A DNA stretch of 64,000 nucleotides from Pseudaquabacterium pictum (GTDB lineage: Bacteria; Pseudomonadota; Gammaproteobacteria; Burkholderiales; Burkholderiaceae_C). Both the position numbers and the translations under genes were made by a program. The stretch covers positions 1 through 64,000 of the forward strand of contig NZ_BJCL01000021.1 of the NCBI RefSeq assembly GCF_005403045.1. The letters run 5' to 3'. A model generated the notes under the pieces. The model saw only the letters and a list, made by a program, of their open reading frames with translations. It did not search any database and was not told the origin of the DNA. How positions within the stretch are numbered: position 1 is the stretch's first letter; every line of letters starts with the position of its first letter. This document shows positions 1-8,089 of the stretch, piece by piece.

Positions 1-21
1 GTCGAAACCGAACGACGCCCC
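1..21 (-). ncRNA. ssrA: tmRNA 5' end, partial at window edge
   Basis: Read on the minus strand, these bases give GGGGCGTCGTTCGGTTTCGA followed by C. This matches the 5' end of tmRNA genes: a GGGG acceptor start followed by a GGTTTCGAC or GGATTCGAC block. Transcription runs leftward out of the window, so the tag-reading frame and the 3' acceptor half cannot be seen. tmRNA rescues stalled ribosomes by trans-translation. I saw no convincing -35/-10 pair at the right distance upstream. The call rests on 21 bases only. Confidence 0.55.
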
Positions 22-120
22 AGTCTTAACCCCGGGCTTGCTGGCCCAAAGAGGAAATCGGGGTCTGTCGGACGGGCTCCCTTCAGCGCGACGGGAGCGG
101 TGAAAACAATACTAGGAGGA

Positions 121-150
121 GTCCTATTCGCCGCTTGCGGCGTGTAGGAC
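121..150. repeat. Imperfect palindrome / hairpin element
   Basis: GTCCTA and TAGGAC flank an inner CGCCGC-TT-GCGGCG stem, giving a 30-base hairpin with one 2-base mismatch. The sequence just to the left carries another TAGGA (113-117) that could pair instead with TCCTA at 122-126, so two alternative folds compete. There is no T-run on either side, so a simple terminator is unlikely. It lies between the dehydrogenase stop and the putative ssrA start; the rest of bases 22-233 shows no gene. Confidence 0.45.
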
Positions 151-233
151 GGGGGACATGGAGCAAAACAGGCCCACCCGAGCCGGCGCGATCGCTCAAA
201 TCAAACGACTGCCAAGAGCCCAAACCGGGCACC

Positions 234-1994
234 CTAGCCCAGCAACTGCACAGCCTCCAACGCCTGATCCACCGAACCATCCACCGGCTCCAGCAGGTCC
301 GCCAGCCAGTCCGGCTGCGCATCCAGCACCAGCGGATCCTGCGGCAGCAGGCGGGTGCGCAACGTCCACTGTGCGAGGCGCATGCGGCGGACACAGCCCA
401 TGCGGCCAGCCTCCCAGGCCATCGCCGTGGCGGTGGTGGCGTGGTACAGGGCTGACGCAGCCTGGCGGGCCTGGTGGTCGCCGGCCTTGCGGGCATCGGC
501 CACCTGCTGCGCCACCGCGGCCACACGGGCCAGCGTGGAATCGAACACCGCCCGCGCCGCCGGATGCAGCGGCGTGCCGGCCAGCAGACGTTGCCAGTGC
601 TGCTGCAGCACCGGCAGAGACCCTTCTCGCTGGATCGCACGGACCACATCCAGCGCCACGATGTTGCTGGTGCCCTCCCAGATCGAGCCCAGATGGGCAT
701 CGCGCAGCAGGCGCGGATCGGCCCATTCCTCGATGTAGCCGCAGCCGCCGCGCACCTCCATCGCGTCGCCGGTGACACGCCGCGCATCGCGGCAGGCGCG
801 GAACTTGATCAGCGGCGTCAGGATGCGCGCCAGCGGGTAGGCGCCAGGCTCACCCGCATCGGCCCGGCGCAACGCCTCGGCGGTCTGGAACAGCATGCTG
901 CGCGCCTGCTCGGTGGGCACCATCAGCTTCAGCAGCTGGCGGCGCATCAGCGGCAGGTCGATCAGGCGCTGGCCGAAGGCACGCCGCTCACGGGCGACGA
1001 ACAGCGCCTCGGTCAACGCCCGGCGCATCAGGCCGGCGGCGCGCATGCCGTTGCTCAGGCGCGAGTTGTTGACCATGTCGGCCATCTGCTGAAAGCCGCG
1101 GCCGGCCTCGCCCACCAGCCAGGCGCGCGCACCCTCCATCCGGATCTCGCCGCTGGCCATCGACCGGCTGCCCAGCTTGTCCTTCAGCCGCAGGATGCGG
1201 TAGCTGTTGGCGCGGCCATCGGGCAAGGTGCGTGGCAGCAGGAACAGCGAGACGCCGGCCATGCCGGCCGTTGCGCCCGCCTTGGGGTCGTCGATGCGGG
1301 CCAGCACCATCGCCAGGCCGGCATCGGGATTGCTGCAGAACCACTTGTCGCCATGCAGGCGGTAGCCATCGCCGTCGGGCACGGCGCGGGTGGCGGTGGC
1401 CGCCACGTCGCTGCCGGCGCCCTGCTCGGTCATGAACATCGCGCCCTGCTGCAGGTCGTCGAACACCTGCGTGGTCAGCCCCGGCAGGTGGCGCGCCACC
1501 AGGTCGGCACTGCCGAACCTGCGCAGCGTGCGCGCCAGTGAATCGGTCATCGACAGCGGGCAGCAGAGGCCGAACTCGGCCTGCACGAACAGGTAGGTCA
1601 GCGCGTACTTGGCGGCCGCCGGCATCGGATCGGGCCAGCCCAGCACGCCGCCGCGGTGGCTCATCGCCGCCAGGCCCAGTTCGCTGAACGCCATGCGCTC
1701 CAGCGCCATGTAGTCCGGGTGCTTGAGGATGCGCTGCGCATCGATGCCGCTGCGGCTGCGGTGGGCCAGCGTCGGCGGGTGCTGATCGGCCGTCTGCGCC
1801 AGGGTGTCGAGCACGCCGCCGGCCAGGCCACCCAGGCGCTGCAGCGTGGGCTGCAGATGGGCCAGCAGATCGGCCGGCAGGTACAGCGGCAGCACCTGGG
1901 CCAGCACCGGGTCGGCGTCGTACAGGTTCTGGCCATGGGCATCCGGCACCGCATGGGCGGCAGCATGGCGGGCGGGCAGGTCGGACAGGTGCAT
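234..1994 (-). CDS. Acyl-CoA dehydrogenase family protein (AidB-like)
   Basis: A 586-residue flavoprotein of the acyl-CoA dehydrogenase superfamily, expected to carry FAD and act in the cytoplasm on an acyl-CoA or related substrate. FMTEQGAGSDVAA near residue 190 is the family substrate/FAD motif. RRAFGQRLIDLPLMRRQL marks the C-terminal helical domain, and GSIWEGTSNIVALDVVRAI is typical of the AidB branch, whose E. coli member is linked to the alkylation response. At 586 residues it is longer than classic 380-residue dehydrogenases and near AidB size (about 540). The start at 1994 is chosen because a GGAG lies about eight bases upstream; the open frame runs further but into low-complexity Ala/Pro/Arg sequence. 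It is divergent from the DUF1800 gene, with 124 bases between them. Substrate is not predictable. Confidence 0.85.
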   Translation of the reverse strand: MHLSDLPARHAAAHAVPDAHGQNLYDADPVLAQVLPLYLPADLLAHLQPTLQRLGGLAGGVLDTLAQTADQHPPTLAHRSRSGIDAQRILKHPDYMALERMAFSELGLAAMSHRGGVLGWPDPMPAAAKYALTYLFVQAEFGLCCPLSMTDSLARTLRRFGSADLVARHLPGLTTQVFDDLQQGAMFMTEQGAGSDVAATATRAVPDGDGYRLHGDKWFCSNPDAGLAMVLARIDDPKAGATAGMAGVSLFLLPRTLPDGRANSYRILRLKDKLGSRSMASGEIRMEGARAWLVGEAGRGFQQMADMVNNSRLSNGMRAAGLMRRALTEALFVARERRAFGQRLIDLPLMRRQLLKLMVPTEQARSMLFQTAEALRRADAGEPGAYPLARILTPLIKFRACRDARRVTGDAMEVRGGCGYIEEWADPRLLRDAHLGSIWEGTSNIVALDVVRAIQREGSLPVLQQHWQRLLAGTPLHPAARAVFDSTLARVAAVAQQVADARKAGDHQARQAASALYHATTATAMAWEAGRMGCVRRMRLAQWTLRTRLLPQDPLVLDAQPDWLADLLEPVDGSVDQALEAVQLLG

Positions 1995-2118
1995 GGGGGC
2001 TCCGGAATGTCGCGATCCAGTATCGGCAGGCCAGCCGACATCGGCCATCGGCACCTGCCCGGGCGCGCTTTGCGAATCTTCACCCCGCGGCGGCGCCGGG
2101 CGGTCCACACTGGCGGCC

Positions 2119-3537
2119 GTGTCCAACGCCGTTGCCGCCGCCATCGCCGCCCACCGCTTCGGCCTGGGCGAGGCCGACCTGGCGGTGGTGGGCGCCGATG
2201 CCACCGCCTGGCTGCTGGGTCAGACCGGCCCGGCCGAGCCGCAGCGCGGCAACGGCCTGGTCAGCGGCGCGCAGGGCCTGTCACGCCAGGCCGAGGTGCT
2301 GCAGGCCCAGCGCCAGCCGGCCATGGCCGATGCCCCAGCGCCGGGCGCCGCCGTAGCCGCGCCGCTGCGCGACATCGCCCAGGCCGATGTGCGCGCCCGC
2401 CTGGCCACCGCCGCCGCCAGCCGCCAGCCCTTCAACGAGCGGCTGGCGTTGTTCTGGGCCAACCACTTCACCGTCAGCCTGGCCAAGGCCGCCACCCGCG
2501 GCGCGGCCGGCGCCTTCGAGCGCGAGGCCATCCGCCCGCACATCGGCGGCCGCTTTGTCGACCTGCTGCGCGCCGCGGTGCAGCACGGCGCCATGCTGCG
2601 CTACCTGGACAACGACCGCTCGGCCGGGCCCGATTCGGCGGTGGTGCGCCGCCTGGCCCGCCGCGCCGGCAGCAACCCGCCGCGGCTGACCGGCCTGAAC
2701 GAGAACCTGGCGCGCGAACTGCTGGAGCTGCACACCCTGGGCGCTGCCGGCGGCGGTGCGGCGGACGGCGGCTGGGGCGGCTACACCCAGGCCGATGTCA
2801 CGGCCCTGGCCGCGGTGCTGACCGGCTGGCGCGTGCCGCCACCAGCCGCGCTGGCCGAGCCCGGCGCCGCCAGCGCCTGGTTCGATGCCGCCTGGCACCA
2901 GCCCGGGCCCAAGCAGGTGCTGGGACAGCGCCATCCCGAGGGCCCGGAGGGCCTGGAATCGGTGCTGCAGCAGCTGGCCGCCCATCCCAGCACCGCCCGC
3001 TTCATCGCCACCAAGCTGGCCCGCCACCTGGTGGCCGATGACCCGACGCCGGCGCTGGTGGCGCGGCTGGCCGACACCTTCCTGCAGACCGGCGGCAACC
3101 TGCCGGCCGTCTACCGCAGCCTGGTGCTGGCGCCCGAGTCCTGGGTGCCGCAGCCGGCCAAGCTGAAGACGCCGGAGGAGTTCGTGGTCAGCAGCGCCCG
3201 CCTGCTGCAGCTGGGTGATGGGGGTGGTGGCCTGGTGCAGCGCGCGCCCGACGCCGGCATCGGCGCGCTGGGCCAGCGCCTGCTGGCCGCACCCTCGCCC
3301 GCCGGCTGGCCCGACCGCGCCGAGGAGTGGCTGGGGCCGGATGCGATGTGGAAGCGGGTGGAATGGGCCACCCGCCTGGCCGACCGCCTGGGCGGCCAGA
3401 TCGATGCCCGTGCACTGGCCGCCCGCAGCCTGGGCCCGCTGCTGACGCCGAACACCGCCCGCCAGATCGACCGCGCCGCCGACGGCCGCCAGGCCCTGGC
3501 CCTGCTGCTGCTGTCGCCCGACTTCCAGCGCCGCTGA
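2119..3537 (+). CDS. DUF1800 domain-containing protein
   Basis: A 472-residue protein of the DUF1800 family, whose biochemical role is not established. Family-like blocks are NHFTVSL near residue 115, NENLARELLELHTLG near residue 194, GYTQADVTALAAVLTGWR near residue 222, and HPEGPEGLESVLQQLA near residue 273. The GTG at 2119 is chosen because it begins the conserved HRFGLGEADL region; the open frame continues upstream, but into the divergent promoter zone. The next gene begins 15 bases after the stop and encodes a DUF1501 protein. DUF1800 and DUF1501 genes are commonly found as a pair in Proteobacteria, which supports both calls. No clear signal peptide is visible with this start, so secretion is uncertain. 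Confidence 0.85.
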   Translation: MSNAVAAAIAAHRFGLGEADLAVVGADATAWLLGQTGPAEPQRGNGLVSGAQGLSRQAEVLQAQRQPAMADAPAPGAAVAAPLRDIAQADVRARLATAAASRQPFNERLALFWANHFTVSLAKAATRGAAGAFEREAIRPHIGGRFVDLLRAAVQHGAMLRYLDNDRSAGPDSAVVRRLARRAGSNPPRLTGLNENLARELLELHTLGAAGGGAADGGWGGYTQADVTALAAVLTGWRVPPPAALAEPGAASAWFDAAWHQPGPKQVLGQRHPEGPEGLESVLQQLAAHPSTARFIATKLARHLVADDPTPALVARLADTFLQTGGNLPAVYRSLVLAPESWVPQPAKLKTPEEFVVSSARLLQLGDGGGGLVQRAPDAGIGALGQRLLAAPSPAGWPDRAEEWLGPDAMWKRVEWATRLADRLGGQIDARALAARSLGPLLTPNTARQIDRAADGRQALALLLLSPDFQRR

Positions 3538-3552
3538 CCCTGGAGAGCCGCC

Positions 3553-4752
3553 ATGCAACGCCGCCACCTGCTGCACGCCACCATCGCCACCACGGCGGCC
3601 GCCACCCTGGCGCCCTGGGCCCGCCTGAGCCTGGCGGCCGTGCCGGCTGCAGCCAGCGGCCGCCGTTTCGTCTTCGTCATCCTGCGCGGCGGCCTGGATG
3701 GTCTGACTGCCGTGCCCGCGGTGGGTGATCCGGCCTTCGCCGCCGCCCGCGGCCCGCTGGCGCAGCTGGGCGGCGCGCCGCTACCGCTGGACGGCGTGTT
3801 CGCCCTGCACCCGCTGCTGCCGCAGCTGCATGCGCTGTACGGCCAGGGCGAGCTGCTGGTGCTGCAGGCGGTGGGCCTGCCCTACCGCGAGCGCTCGCAC
3901 TTCGATGCCCAGCAGGTGCTGGAAAGCGGAGGCAGCCGGCCGCATGAGCTGACCACAGGCTGGCTGGGCCGCGCCGTGGCCGCCACCGGCGCGGCACCGC
4001 TGGCCGCGGTGGCGCTGGAGACCGCCGTGCCGCTGGTGCTGCGCGGCCCGGCGGCGGTGGACACCTGGGCGCCGTCGGTGCTGCCCGAGCCCGGCGCCGA
4101 CCTGGTCGGCCGGCTGGAGATGCTGTACCGCGACGACCCCGCGCTGGCCCAGGCCCTGGCCCGCGCCCGGCAGCTGCGCGCCACGCCGGGCATGGCCGCC
4201 AATCCGCCGGCCGAGCCCGGCGGCAACCGCGGCCCCGCGGTGCAGCTGGCCCGCAAGGCGGCCGAGTTCCTGCAGCACGGCAGCCAGGTGGCCGTGCTGG
4301 AGCTGGGCGGCTGGGATTCCCACGCCAACCAGGCGGTGCCGCAGGGCGCGCTGTCGGCCAACCTGCGCCGGCTGGACGACCTGCTGGCCGCGCTGCGCAC
4401 CGGCCTGCTGGACCACGGCACCTGGGACCGCACCGCCGTGCTGGTGGCCACCGAATTCGGCCGCGAGGTCGCTGTCAACGGCACCGGCGGCACCGACCAC
4501 GGCAGCGGCGGCGCAGCCTTCGTGCTGGGTGGCGCGGTGCGTGGCGGCCGGGTGCTGGCCGACTGGCCGGGCCTGGCGCCGAAGCAGCGCTTCGAGGGCC
4601 GCGACCTGCGGGTGACCACCGACCTGCGCGCCGCGATCCGCCCGCTGCTGACGGACCACCTGCAACTGCCCCGCGCGGCCATCGACAGCGTGGTGCTGCC
4701 CGGCAGCGCCGGCCTGCGGCCGCTGGACCTGCTGCGCGGCAACGCGGCCTGA
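3553..4752 (+). CDS. DUF1501 domain-containing protein with Tat-like signal
   Basis: A 399-residue protein of the DUF1501 family, which is distantly related to alkaline phosphatase/sulfatase folds; its substrate is unknown. The N-terminus MQRRHLLHATIATTAAATL resembles a twin-arginine signal, so export of a folded protein is likely. Motifs are VILRGGLDGL near residue 40, ELGGWDSHANQ near residue 250, and TEFGREVAVNGTGGTDHGSG near residue 300. The Asp/His-rich blocks are where metal ligands would sit in the related hydrolases. It lies 15 bases after the DUF1800 gene, with GGAGAG before the ATG, and is almost certainly in the same operon. The pair probably acts together in the periplasm. Confidence 0.87.
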   Translation: MQRRHLLHATIATTAAATLAPWARLSLAAVPAAASGRRFVFVILRGGLDGLTAVPAVGDPAFAAARGPLAQLGGAPLPLDGVFALHPLLPQLHALYGQGELLVLQAVGLPYRERSHFDAQQVLESGGSRPHELTTGWLGRAVAATGAAPLAAVALETAVPLVLRGPAAVDTWAPSVLPEPGADLVGRLEMLYRDDPALAQALARARQLRATPGMAANPPAEPGGNRGPAVQLARKAAEFLQHGSQVAVLELGGWDSHANQAVPQGALSANLRRLDDLLAALRTGLLDHGTWDRTAVLVATEFGREVAVNGTGGTDHGSGGAAFVLGGAVRGGRVLADWPGLAPKQRFEGRDLRVTTDLRAAIRPLLTDHLQLPRAAIDSVVLPGSAGLRPLDLLRGNAA

Positions 4753-4762
4753 CCGGCCCGGC

Positions 4763-5731
4763 TCAGGCCGGGTGCGCGTCTGCGGCCAGCGGCTCCGGCT
4801 TGACCCGCAGCGCCCACACCACGCCGGCCACCAGCAGCACCACGCCCATGCCGGTGAGCAACGGCGGCACCGTGCCACGCAGCAGCAGCGCATAGGCCAG
4901 CGCCGCCAGCGTCTCGAAGACGATCAGCTGGCCCACCAGGGCGGTGGGCAGGCGCTGGCTGGCCTCGTTCCAGCACAACGTGCCCAGCCAGCTGGCCAAC
5001 AGGCCGATGGCGAACATCAGCCCCAGGAACTCCGCCGGCCGGGGGCCGAAGGGCATCGGCAGGCTGCTGCCGCTGACCGCCGTCCAGGCCCAGAAGCCCA
5101 GGTAGCCCACCAGCGCCAGCGGCAGCGTGGCCACGCCCTGGGCGGTGGCCCAGGCGCGCGGATTGCGGTCGGGGTGGTGGCGCAGCCAGTCGGCATTGCG
5201 CAGCGGATACCAGGTCCAGCAGGCCACCGCACCCACCGTCAGCAGCGCACCCAGCGCATAGCGGCCGAAGTCGGCCTGCGGGTCGGCACGCAGGTGGGCC
5301 AGCTCCACCTGGTTGACGCAGGCGATGCCGGCGGCGATCAACGCCAGCGAGGGCAGCAGCTTCAGCCACGGCAGCTGGCCGTCGCGCCGGGCATCGCGCA
5401 GGTTGCTGCTGATGGCGATGACCACCGGCAGCGTGCCGATGATCATGGTGGGCAGCGGCCCGCCGGCCCGCGCGATGGCGCTGGCCAGGAACAGGTAGTA
5501 CAGGATGTTGCCGACCAGGCCCAGCTTGGCGGCCTCGATCCAGTCGGCGCGGCTGAATTGGGCCAGGGTGCGGCGGTCCATCCAGGCCAGCGGCAGCGCG
5601 ATCAGGCCGAAGGCCAGGTAGCGGCCGAAGCTCTGCAGCGCGGCGGGGTAGTCGGGCAGCAGCAGCGGGCCGATGAACACCAGGCCCCACAGCAGGCCGG
5701 CGCCCAGGGCAAAGAAGATTCCGGAAGCCAT
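4763..5731 (-). CDS. DMT-superfamily (EamA-type) transporter
   Basis: A 322-residue, very hydrophobic protein with about ten predicted membrane helices and the two-fold repeat expected of EamA/DMT exporters. The first helix starts immediately at ASGIFFALGAGLLWGLVFIG, a pattern common at the start of these proteins. The second half begins near residue 155 (RYALGALLTVGAVACWTWY). Family members export amino acids or other metabolites, but substrate cannot be predicted. I place the start at 5731 because the upstream in-frame sequence is Arg/Pro/Gly-rich and overlaps the promoter zone of the divergent aminotransferase. It is convergent with the DUF1501 gene, only ten bases apart. Confidence 0.85.
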   Translation of the reverse strand: MASGIFFALGAGLLWGLVFIGPLLLPDYPAALQSFGRYLAFGLIALPLAWMDRRTLAQFSRADWIEAAKLGLVGNILYYLFLASAIARAGGPLPTMIIGTLPVVIAISSNLRDARRDGQLPWLKLLPSLALIAAGIACVNQVELAHLRADPQADFGRYALGALLTVGAVACWTWYPLRNADWLRHHPDRNPRAWATAQGVATLPLALVGYLGFWAWTAVSGSSLPMPFGPRPAEFLGLMFAIGLLASWLGTLCWNEASQRLPTALVGQLIVFETLAALAYALLLRGTVPPLLTGMGVVLLVAGVVWALRVKPEPLAADAHPA

Positions 5732-5861
5732 GTGGCCGAGGGTAACCCGGGTGCGCAACCCGCCACACCACCTGCCACCCCGCTGTCGTGGTGCGGTGCT
5801 AAGCTGGTTGCCCCCTCGGCCCGACCCGGGCGCGGGGCGCCCCGAACACCTGGAGACAACC

Positions 5862-7010
5862 ATGCCCGGACTGCTGCCCACTGTCGACCCCGATGGCCTG
5901 CTCGAGTATTCGGTGGTCTACACCGACCGGGCACTCAACCACATGTCGGGCAAGTTCCAGGGTGTGATGCGCGACATCTCGGCCCTGCTCAAGGGCGTGT
6001 ACAACGCCCGCTCGGCCATCGTGGTGCCGGGCAGCGGCACCTTCGGCATGGAGGCGGTGGCGCGCCAGTTCGCCACCGGCAAGAAGACCCTGGTCATCCG
6101 CAACGGCTGGTTCAGCTACCGCTGGACGCAGATCCTCGAGATGGGCGGCATCCCCGCCAGCAGCACGGTGCTGAAGGCCCGCCGCGTGGCAGAGCAGCAC
6201 CAGAGCGCGTTTGCGCCGGTGCCCATCGCCGAGGTGGTGGCCACCATCCACGCTGAGCGGCCCGACGTGGTCTTCGCCCCGCATGTGGAAACCTCGGCCG
6301 GCATGATCCTGCCCGACGACTACCTGCGCCAGGTGGCGGCGGCCACCCATGCGGTGGGCGGGCTGTTCGTGCTCGACTGCATCGCCAGCGGCACCATCTG
6401 GGTGGACATGGCCGCCCTCGGCATCGACGTGCTGGTGAGCGCGCCACAGAAGGGCTGGAGCGGCCCGCCCTGCGCTGCCCTGGTGATGCTGGGCGAGGAG
6501 GCGCGCCAGCGCATCGACGCCACCACCAGCAGCAGCTTTGCCTGCGACCTGAAGAAGTGGCTGCAGATCATGGAGACCTACGAGGGCGGCGGCCATGCCT
6601 ACCACGCCACCCTGCCCACCGATGCGCTGACCCAGGTGCGTGACGTGATGCAGGAGACCCAGGCCCGCGGCTTCGACCTGGTGCGCACGCAGCAGTGGGC
6701 GCTGGGCGAGGCGGTGCGCGCGGCGATGGAGCGGCGCGGCTTCAAGAGCGTGGCCGCCCCCGGCTTCAAGGCGCCCGGCGTGGTGGTCAGCTACACCGAC
6801 GATGCCGGCCTGCACAGCAGCAAGGCGTTTGCCGCCCTGGGCCTGCAGACCGCCGCCGGCGTGCCGCTGCAGTGCGACGAACCGGCCGACTTCAAGACCT
6901 TCCGCATCGGCCTGTTCGGCCTGGACAAGCTGGCGGACGTGGCCGGCGCGGTGGCACGGCTGGAAGCGGCGCTGGACCAGCTGGCGCCGGCGGCCAAGCA
7001 AGCGGCCTGA
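5862..7010 (+). CDS. Class V aminotransferase (alanine/serine-glyoxylate type)
   Basis: A 382-residue PLP-dependent enzyme of the class V fold. GSGTFGMEAVARQ near residue 52 is the cofactor phosphate region, DCIASGTIWVDMAALGIDVL near residue 175 supplies the PLP-binding Asp, and SAPQKGWSGPP holds the expected Schiff-base lysine, K197. The sequence from YTDRALNHMSGKF through the C-terminal FRIGLFGLDKL block resembles alanine-glyoxylate, serine-glyoxylate and 2-aminoethylphosphonate aminotransferases; the exact amino donor cannot be fixed. The ATG at 5862 has GGAGA eight bases upstream. Length is usual for the family. It is divergent from the transporter, which could export a product, but that is only a guess. 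Confidence 0.85.
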   Translation: MPGLLPTVDPDGLLEYSVVYTDRALNHMSGKFQGVMRDISALLKGVYNARSAIVVPGSGTFGMEAVARQFATGKKTLVIRNGWFSYRWTQILEMGGIPASSTVLKARRVAEQHQSAFAPVPIAEVVATIHAERPDVVFAPHVETSAGMILPDDYLRQVAAATHAVGGLFVLDCIASGTIWVDMAALGIDVLVSAPQKGWSGPPCAALVMLGEEARQRIDATTSSSFACDLKKWLQIMETYEGGGHAYHATLPTDALTQVRDVMQETQARGFDLVRTQQWALGEAVRAAMERRGFKSVAAPGFKAPGVVVSYTDDAGLHSSKAFAALGLQTAAGVPLQCDEPADFKTFRIGLFGLDKLADVAGAVARLEAALDQLAPAAKQAA

Positions 7011-7029
7011 GTTCGGCCGCTTCGCGGCC

Positions 7030-7989
7030 TCACTCGGGGTTCATCCCCGCATCCTTGAAGGCCTTGCCCCAGGCGCCCAGCTGCTCCTGCAGGAACTTGC
7101 CCATCTCGTCGGGCGTGGAGCCGGACAGCTCGAAACCCAGCGCGGCGATCTTCTCGCGCACCTCGGGCTTCTGCATCGCGTCGTTCAGGGCCTTGTTCAT
7201 CTTCAACGCGATGTCGGCGGGCAGCTTGGCAGGACCGAACAGGGCCGCCCAGGTGCCGGCGGTGAACGGCGGCAGGCCGGCCTCGGCGCCGGTGGGCACA
7301 TTCGGCAGCTGCGACCAGCGCGCCGGCAGCAGCACGGCCATGGCGCGCAGCTTGCCTTCCTTGATGTGCGGCAACGTGCTGGCTGGCGTGGCGAAGGTCA
7401 TCTGCACATGGTTGCCCAGGATGTCGGTGACGGTGGGCGCCTCGCCCTTGTAGGGCACCAGGTTGGTCTCGGCCTTGGCCAGCTTGAGGTTGGTGTGCAT
7501 CAGCTGGGTGACGCCCGAGTAGCTGCCGTAGCCCAGCTTGCCGGGGTTGGCGCGGGCGTAGGCCAGCAGCTCGTTCACATCCTTGGCCGGCAGCGTGGGG
7601 CTGGTCACCAGCACGTAGATGTAGCGGCCCACCAGCGACACCGGGGTGAAGCTCTTCACCGGGTCGTAGGGCGGGTTCTTCTTGAGCAGCGGCACCTGCA
7701 TCATCGGCGTGTTGCTGGCCAGGAAGAAGGTGTGGCCGTCGGGCTCGGCACGGGCCACGAAGTCGCCGGCGATGGCGCCGTCGGCACCGGGCCGGTTCTC
7801 CACCAGCACGGTCTGGCCCAGGCTGGCCTGCAGCGACTGCGCCAGGATGCGCGCCACCGCGTCGGTGGACCCGCCCGGCGGGAACTGCAGCACGATCTTC
7901 ACCGGCTTGCTGGGCCAGGCCTGGGCCCAGACCGGCGAGGAGGTGGCAGCAGCCAGGAGCAGGCACAGGGCGGACAGGAGGCGCTTCAT
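7030..7989 (-). CDS. Bug-family tripartite tricarboxylate transporter substrate-binding protein
   Basis: A 319-residue periplasmic solute-binding protein. Residues 1 to about 22 (MKRLLSALCLLLAAATSSPVWA) form a signal peptide. The mature start AWPSKPVKIVLQFPPGGSTD, then NRPGADGAIAGDFVARAEPDG and VPYKGEAPTVTDIL, are characteristic of the Bug/TctC family, which bind carboxylated or aromatic ligands. No TctA or TctB membrane genes lie nearby, so this is one of the orphan Bug proteins abundant in Betaproteobacteria. The start at 7989 gives a clean signal peptide; a further upstream in-frame codon (8028) would add a proline-rich stretch. It converges on the aminotransferase gene. Confidence 0.88.
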   Translation of the reverse strand: MKRLLSALCLLLAAATSSPVWAQAWPSKPVKIVLQFPPGGSTDAVARILAQSLQASLGQTVLVENRPGADGAIAGDFVARAEPDGHTFFLASNTPMMQVPLLKKNPPYDPVKSFTPVSLVGRYIYVLVTSPTLPAKDVNELLAYARANPGKLGYGSYSGVTQLMHTNLKLAKAETNLVPYKGEAPTVTDILGNHVQMTFATPASTLPHIKEGKLRAMAVLLPARWSQLPNVPTGAEAGLPPFTAGTWAALFGPAKLPADIALKMNKALNDAMQKPEVREKIAALGFELSGSTPDEMGKFLQEQLGAWGKAFKDAGMNPE

Positions 7990-8089
7990 CGGTGTGGGCG
8001 GGTGGGCTGGCGGAATGGCCAGCCGCATTCTGTGCAGCGGCTACCGCAGCCGGCCGTAGCCGAGGTGACAGCCCGCCGGCACCCGACGC

